From Sphingomonas asaccharolytica NBRC 15499 (lineage in GTDB: Bacteria; Pseudomonadota; Alphaproteobacteria; Sphingomonadales; Sphingomonadaceae), in NCBI RefSeq assembly GCF_001598355.1, contig NZ_BCYU01000014.1, positions 1 through 64,000 of the forward strand: 64,000 nt of DNA. The letters run 5' to 3'. A program made the translations under genes and the position numbers. Positions within the stretch are counted from its first letter, which is position 1. The number at the start of each line of letters is the position of its first letter. Shown here in pieces: positions 60,264 through 64,000 of the stretch. The notes beneath the pieces are model-generated. The model was not told the origin of the DNA and made no database searches. It saw only the letters and a program-made list of their open reading frames with translations.

Positions 60264-61039
60264 GGCTCGCCGACAGCCATTGCCACCTCAATTACAAGGG
60301 CCTGGCCGAGCACCAGACCGACGTCCTGCAACGTGCGCGCGACAGCGGCGTCGTGGCGATGCTCAACATCTCGACTCGCGAGCGCGAATGGGATGACGTC
60401 GTCGGCGTTGCCGAGCGCGAGCCGGACGTCTGGGCGACCATCGGCGTCCACCCGCATGAGGCCGACCAGCATCCAGATGTCGATACCGCCAAGCTGATCG
60501 AGCGCGCGGCGCACCCGCGGGTCGTCGGGATCGGCGAGAGCGGGCTCGATTATTATTACGATCATTCGGATCGCGAGCGTCAGCGCGCCAGCTTCCGCGC
60601 GCACATCGCAGCGTGCCGCGAAACCCAACTGCCGCTGGTCGTCCATACCCGCGACGCCGAGGAGGATACCGCCCAGATCTTGCGCGAGGAAATGGAGCAG
60701 GGGGCTTATCCCGGCGTCATCCACTGCTTCACCGCTAGTAGCGATTTCGCCGACAAGGCCTTGGAACTTGGCTTTTATATCTCCATTTCGGGCATCGTGA
60801 CCTTCAAGAGCGCCAAGGACCTGCAGGAAACGGCGGCGCGACTGCCGCGTGAGCGCTTGCTGATCGAAACCGATGCGCCGTTCCTCGCTCCCGTCCCGCA
60901 TCGCGGCAAGACGGGCGAACCCGCTTTTGTCGCCGATACCTGTCGCTTCCTGGCGCAATTGCGCGGCGAGGATGCCGACGAACTGGCCGAGGCGACCCGC
61001 GCCAATTTCCACCGTTTGTTCGCCAAGACGCTGGCATGA
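60260..61039 (+). CDS. TatD family metal-dependent hydrolase
   Basis: The 259-aa TIM-barrel protein has the metal ligands H7 and H9 in DSHCHLN, GIGESGLDYYY, and VVHTRDA, and HCFTASSDF. TatD proteins are Mg-dependent DNases/hydrolases. It lies between metG and an MBL hydrolase, both overlapping by four bases, as in many alphaproteobacteria. Physiological substrate is not settled. Confidence 0.94.
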   Translation: MRLADSHCHLNYKGLAEHQTDVLQRARDSGVVAMLNISTREREWDDVVGVAEREPDVWATIGVHPHEADQHPDVDTAKLIERAAHPRVVGIGESGLDYYYDHSDRERQRASFRAHIAACRETQLPLVVHTRDAEEDTAQILREEMEQGAYPGVIHCFTASSDFADKALELGFYISISGIVTFKSAKDLQETAARLPRERLLIETDAPFLAPVPHRGKTGEPAFVADTCRFLAQLRGEDADELAEATRANFHRLFAKTLA

Positions 61040-61806
61040 AGGTCCACATCCTCGGCTCGGGAACGTCGTCGGGGGTGCCGCGGATCGGCAATGACTGGGG
61101 TGCCTGCGATCCGACCGAGCCCCGGAACCGCCGTCGCCGCGTGTCGATCCTGGTCGAAACGGCGACGACACGCATCCTGGTCGATACCGGGCCCGATTTG
61201 CGCGAACAATTGCTGTCTGCAGATGTCGATCGCGTCGATGCGGTCATCTGGACCCATGACCATGCCGATCACACGCACGGCATCGACGATCTGCGCCAGC
61301 TGTTCCACGCTGCCGGACGGCCGGTGCGCGGCCTCGCGCGACCGTCGACGGGTACGGTCCTGACCGAGCGCTTCAGCTACGTCTTTGCCGGCCGGGATGG
61401 TTATCCGTCGACCGTGACGCTCGAGCCGCTGCCCAACCGGCTGACGATCGGCGACCTGTCGATCTCAGTCACCGATCAGCCGCACGGCTCCATCCAGTCG
61501 GCGGGACTGCGCTTCGAAGCCGATGGCGGCGCGATCGGATATGCCACCGATTTCAACGTTATGACCGACGGTATGCGTAGCTTGTATCAGGATCTCGACC
61601 TGTGGATCGTCGACGCGCTCCGACGCCATCCGCACCCGAGCCATCCGAACCTCGCCGAAGCACTGGCCTGGATCGAGGAACTCCGCCCGAAACGGGCCGC
61701 ACTGACGCATCTCGATCAGTCGATGGATTATGCGACCTTGCTCGCCGAACTCCCGAATAACGTCGAACCGGCGTATGACGGGCTCGAAGTCGAGGTGGCG
61801 CGATGA
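61036..61806 (+). CDS. MBL-fold metal hydrolase (PhnP-like)
   Basis: The 256-aa metallo-beta-lactamase fold protein has the HxHxDH motif in WTHDHADHTHGIDD, a GSGTSSGVPRIG start, a GYATDFNVM segment, and the late histidine in ALTHLDQSM. It matches the PhnP/YcbJ-like cyclic phosphodiesterase group in pattern. It sits between tatD and an aspartic protease with overlapping stops. Substrate unknown. Confidence 0.92.
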   Translation: MKVHILGSGTSSGVPRIGNDWGACDPTEPRNRRRRVSILVETATTRILVDTGPDLREQLLSADVDRVDAVIWTHDHADHTHGIDDLRQLFHAAGRPVRGLARPSTGTVLTERFSYVFAGRDGYPSTVTLEPLPNRLTIGDLSISVTDQPHGSIQSAGLRFEADGGAIGYATDFNVMTDGMRSLYQDLDLWIVDALRRHPHPSHPNLAEALAWIEELRPKRAALTHLDQSMDYATLLAELPNNVEPAYDGLEVEVAR

Positions 61807-62405
61807 GCGATACGACCGGAAACGTGATTTTCTACGTGCTGCTGCTCGTGCTGCCGCTGTCGGCGCTGTTCGCGCGCCGCATGCCGTTGGGCCGCGTCGC
61901 CGTCATGGCGCTGGCCTGGATCGGCATCTTCGCCACCGGGTTGGTAGTGGTCGCGATCGTCAACCAGAACCAATGGCTGATCTCCGGCACACGCGCGCTG
62001 TTCTACGGGCCCGATCAGTCGGTTGTCGGCAGCGAAGTGCGCATCCCGATGGCCGATGACGGCCATTTCTGGGCGCGCGCGACGATCAACGGTGTCGAGT
62101 GCGTCATGCTGGTCGATAGCGGCGCAACCGTGACCGCGCTGTCCATGACGACCGCGGCGGCGGCGAAGATCGATCTCGACGGCATGGCGCCACCGGCGGT
62201 CGTGTCGACCGCCAACGGAACGGTGACCGGCAAGTCGGCAAGCATCGCGTCGCTCAAGGTGGGCGGAATCACCGCGACCGATTTGCCGACGATCGTCGCG
62301 CCCGAATTCGGCGATCAGGACGTGCTGGGAATGAATTTCCTGTCGCGGCTCAAATCCTGGCGGGTGGAGGGGAAAACGCTGATCCTCACCCCAAACCCCA
62401 AGTGA
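61803..62405 (+). CDS. Retropepsin-like aspartic protease, membrane-anchored
   Basis: Two N-terminal membrane helices (about residues 8-25 and 33-55) lead to a single retropepsin-like domain with the DSG motif in MLVDSGATVTALS and the later FGDQDVLGMNFLSR loop, as in TIGR02281-type clan AA proteases. A functional enzyme of this fold would need a dimer. It overlaps the MBL hydrolase gene. Target unknown. Confidence 0.9.
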   Translation: MSDTTGNVIFYVLLLVLPLSALFARRMPLGRVAVMALAWIGIFATGLVVVAIVNQNQWLISGTRALFYGPDQSVVGSEVRIPMADDGHFWARATINGVECVMLVDSGATVTALSMTTAAAAKIDLDGMAPPAVVSTANGTVTGKSASIASLKVGGITATDLPTIVAPEFGDQDVLGMNFLSRLKSWRVEGKTLILTPNPK

Positions 62406-62430
62406 GTTTTACATAATGTATATTATCGAT
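62406..62430 (+). promoter_or_regulatory. AT-rich spacer before mazG
   Basis: TTTTACATAATGTATATTAT stands out in a GC-rich region. It could contain a -10 element for mazG, whose start is 36 bases downstream. Confidence 0.3.
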
Positions 62431-62465
62431 CTCGAGGATGGCCGAGCGGGGGGCTCCCCCTTCGC

Positions 62466-63230
62466 ATGAGCGGCGTCGATATCGAGCGTCTGGTGGCGAT
62501 CATGGCGCGGCTGCGCGACCCGGTAAGCGGCTGCGAATGGGACACGGTCCAGACATTCGCGACGATCGCGCCGTACACGATCGAGGAAGCCTATGAAGTC
62601 GCCGACGCGATCGAGCGCGCCGACATGGCCGACCTCAAGGACGAACTCGGCGATCTGCTGCTCCAGGTCGTGTTCCACGCGCGCATGGCCGAGGAAGCCG
62701 GCGATTTCGTGCTCAACGACGTCGTCGCGGCGATCTGCGACAAGATGGAGCGCCGGCATCCGCATATCTTTGGCGACGCTGCCGAGGGTGGCCATTACCT
62801 CTGGGAACAAATCAAGGCCGCGGAGCGGGGGGCCAAGGGCGCCGAAAGCGCGCTCGACGGCGTCGCGATCGGCCTCCCCGCTTTGCTCCGCGCCGAAAAG
62901 CTCCAGAAGCGCGCCGCGCGCACCGGTTTCGACTGGCCCGATGCCAGCGGACCACGTGCCAAGATCGACGAGGAACTGGCGGAAGTCGAAACTGCCGCTA
63001 GCGACGCCGAGCGTGAGGAAGAAGTCGGCGATCTGTTGTTCGCGGTCGTTAATTGGGCGCGAAAGCTCGACATCGATCCGGAAGCCGCATTACGCGCCGC
63101 TAACGCCAAATTCGAACGCCGATTCAGGGCGATGGAAGCCGCCGATGCCAAGTTTTCCGAACGCAGCCTCGATGAGCAGGAAGCGCTCTGGCAAGACGCC
63201 AAGGTCGGCGAACGCTCAGGAGCGGTATGA
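62466..63230 (+). CDS. mazG: Nucleoside triphosphate pyrophosphohydrolase MazG
   Basis: MazG hydrolyses NTPs to NMP and PPi, limiting damaged nucleotides and alarmone build-up. The 254-aa protein has two MazG-like helical domains; the first includes CEWDTVQTF, EEAYEVADAIE and DELGDLLLQVVFHA, the second DEELAEVETAASD and EEVGDLLFAVVN. The start ATG is at 62466. It overlaps the next gene by four bases. Confidence 0.95.
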   Translation: MSGVDIERLVAIMARLRDPVSGCEWDTVQTFATIAPYTIEEAYEVADAIERADMADLKDELGDLLLQVVFHARMAEEAGDFVLNDVVAAICDKMERRHPHIFGDAAEGGHYLWEQIKAAERGAKGAESALDGVAIGLPALLRAEKLQKRAARTGFDWPDASGPRAKIDEELAEVETAASDAEREEEVGDLLFAVVNWARKLDIDPEAALRAANAKFERRFRAMEAADAKFSERSLDEQEALWQDAKVGERSGAV

Positions 63231-63571
63231 AGCACTTCCTGTTCGTCTGCAGCCAGAACCGGCTACGCAGTCCTACCGCTGAGCATATTTTCGCTAATCA
63301 TCCCGGAATCGAGGTGAGTTCGGCCGGGACCAACAACGACGCCGAAAATCCGCTGACAGCCGAATTGGTGGAATGGGCCGATACGATCTTCGTGATGGAG
63401 CGCGCGCATCGCAACAAGCTGCAAAAGCGCTTCCGTTCTTCGATCGGCGCGCGACGGATCGTGTGTCTCAATATTCCGGACGATTACGAGTTCATGGATC
63501 CGGTGCTGATCAGCCTGCTTAAGGCAAGAATGACGCGCCACCTACCGATGAGCGTGACCGAAGACGACTAG
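63227..63571 (+). CDS. Low-molecular-weight tyrosine phosphatase-like protein
   Basis: The 114-aa protein begins KHFLFVCSQNRLRSPTAEH, with a CX5R phosphate loop (CSQNRLR) like that of low-molecular-weight tyrosine phosphatases and arsenate reductases. A conserved WADTIFVME segment follows. It is shorter than classical enzymes and the usual C-terminal DP motif is only loosely matched (MDPVLI), so activity is uncertain. Its stop overlaps the converging hflX stop. Confidence 0.88.
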   Translation: MKHFLFVCSQNRLRSPTAEHIFANHPGIEVSSAGTNNDAENPLTAELVEWADTIFVMERAHRNKLQKRFRSSIGARRIVCLNIPDDYEFMDPVLISLLKARMTRHLPMSVTEDD

Positions 63572-64000
63572 TCACGCTGCTGGAATCGCTCAAAATCCCG
63601 AGGCGCCATGCGCACGTCGTAGGTGGCATGATCACCATCGACTTCCTGCCCCAGCACTTCGCCATGCTGGTGGAGCCACGCCGCCCCCGCCCCGTCGGCG
63701 GCGTCGAGCGTGATCGAATAGCGGCGATGCCCAACGGTCAGCATCACCGCCACCTCGCGCTTCAGCTCTTCCACCCCTTCCCCGCTCATCGCCGAGATCG
63801 CGACGACATCGTCTCGGCGCGCGGCGTCGGCCAGCGCATCCTCGCGGTCGTCGCCGTCGAGCAGGTCGATCTTGTTCCATGCCTCGAAGCGCGGTGTCGT
63901 GTCTGCGATGCCGATTTCGCGCAGCACATCCTCGACATCGGCGCGTTGCGCTTCGGTATCGGGATGCGCGAAGTCGCGGACATGGATCAGCAGGTCAGCC
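63568..64000 (-). CDS. hflX: GTPase HflX (C-terminal part, cut by window edge)
   Basis: The visible part, about 143 residues, contains the ADLLIHVRDFAHPDT segment, the G4 motif NKID (AWNKIDLLDG), and the C-terminal domain ending DFERFQQRD. HflX splits stalled ribosomes. The G1-G3 motifs lie outside the window. The gene reads out of the window end, converging with the phosphatase-like gene. Confidence 0.93.
   Translation of the reverse strand, partial: ADLLIHVRDFAHPDTEAQRADVEDVLREIGIADTTPRFEAWNKIDLLDGDDREDALADAARRDDVVAISAMSGEGVEELKREVAVMLTVGHRRYSITLDAADGAGAAWLHQHGEVLGQEVDGDHATYDVRMAPRDFERFQQRD

Overview
The window is GC-rich (about 65 percent) chromosomal DNA. It is densely packed, with many ATGA, GTGA or TGATG stop/start overlaps. 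The gene content and order fit a sphingomonad (Alphaproteobacteria, Sphingomonadales, Sphingomonas-like). Evidence for this includes a ChvG-ChvI pair divergent from ATP-type pckA, an Hda-ppk-ppx string, a GTTC-N7-GTTC LexA box of the alphaproteobacterial type, and a bamA-skp-fabZ string with no lpxD, lpxA or lpxB. No prophage, transposase, CRISPR array or plasmid function was seen. Almost everything is core housekeeping.

Layout. 1-1500 (-): ChvG (cut by the window edge) and ChvI. 1669-4163 (+): pckA and two small proteins. 4188-5627 (-): an NfeD/SPFH membrane pair. 5767-8950 (+): guaB, an RsmB-type rRNA methylase and a TPR protein. 8997-14873 (-): the operon lptD-surA-pdxA-rsmA, interrupted between lptD and surA by a 327-bp nested inverted-repeat element. 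15036-18022 (+): pepA, holC, ndk and a GNAT enzyme. 18055-20830 (-): purM-purN-MmcQ-hypothetical. 20894-26475 (+): DUF2066-like protein, hda, ppk, ppx. 26472-28148 (-): a large exported TPR protein. 28248-30896 (+): alaS. 30904-36425: a CPA2 antiporter (-), a FAD monooxygenase (+), a PstS-like lipoprotein (-) and icd (-). 36569-38097 (+): psd-pssA, with a small LexA-associated membrane protein (-) overlapping the end of pssA. 38615-49811 (+): a translation and envelope cluster, rpsB-tsf-pyrH-frr-uppS-cdsA-dxr-rseP-bamA-skp-fabZ. 49943-53414 (+): rpmE, a PilZ protein, an AsmA protein and a 62-aa protein. 53567-53656 (-): tRNA-Ser(UGA). 53752-63571 (+): peptidoglycan enzymes (MltB-type, RlpA, DacC), then tmk-holB-metG-tatD-MBL hydrolase-aspartic protease-mazG-tyrosine phosphatase-like. 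63568-64000 (-): the C-terminal end of hflX.

How the genes work together. One theme is envelope assembly. LptD and SurA, the RseP/BamA/Skp string, UppS/CdsA/Dxr lipid precursor supply, Psd/PssA phospholipid synthesis and the murein hydrolases are all here. A second is nucleotide supply and replication: GuaB, PurM, PurN, PyrH, Ndk, Tmk, MazG, HolB, HolC and the DnaA regulator Hda. The standard lipid A genes are absent from their usual place beside fabZ while lptD is kept. This fits sphingomonads, which carry glycosphingolipids in place of LPS.

The most unusual object is the element at 12261-12587. It has 31-bp terminal inverted repeats and at least seven internal stems, pairs almost completely with itself, encodes no evident protein, and begins at the base after the lptD stop codon. 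It is either a mobile repeat (MITE-like) or a large structured RNA inside the operon transcript. Also worth a look are a LexA box beside a 75-aa membrane protein, a Skp homologue with a canonical EF-hand loop, and a perfect palindrome plus a strong hairpin upstream of pckA.
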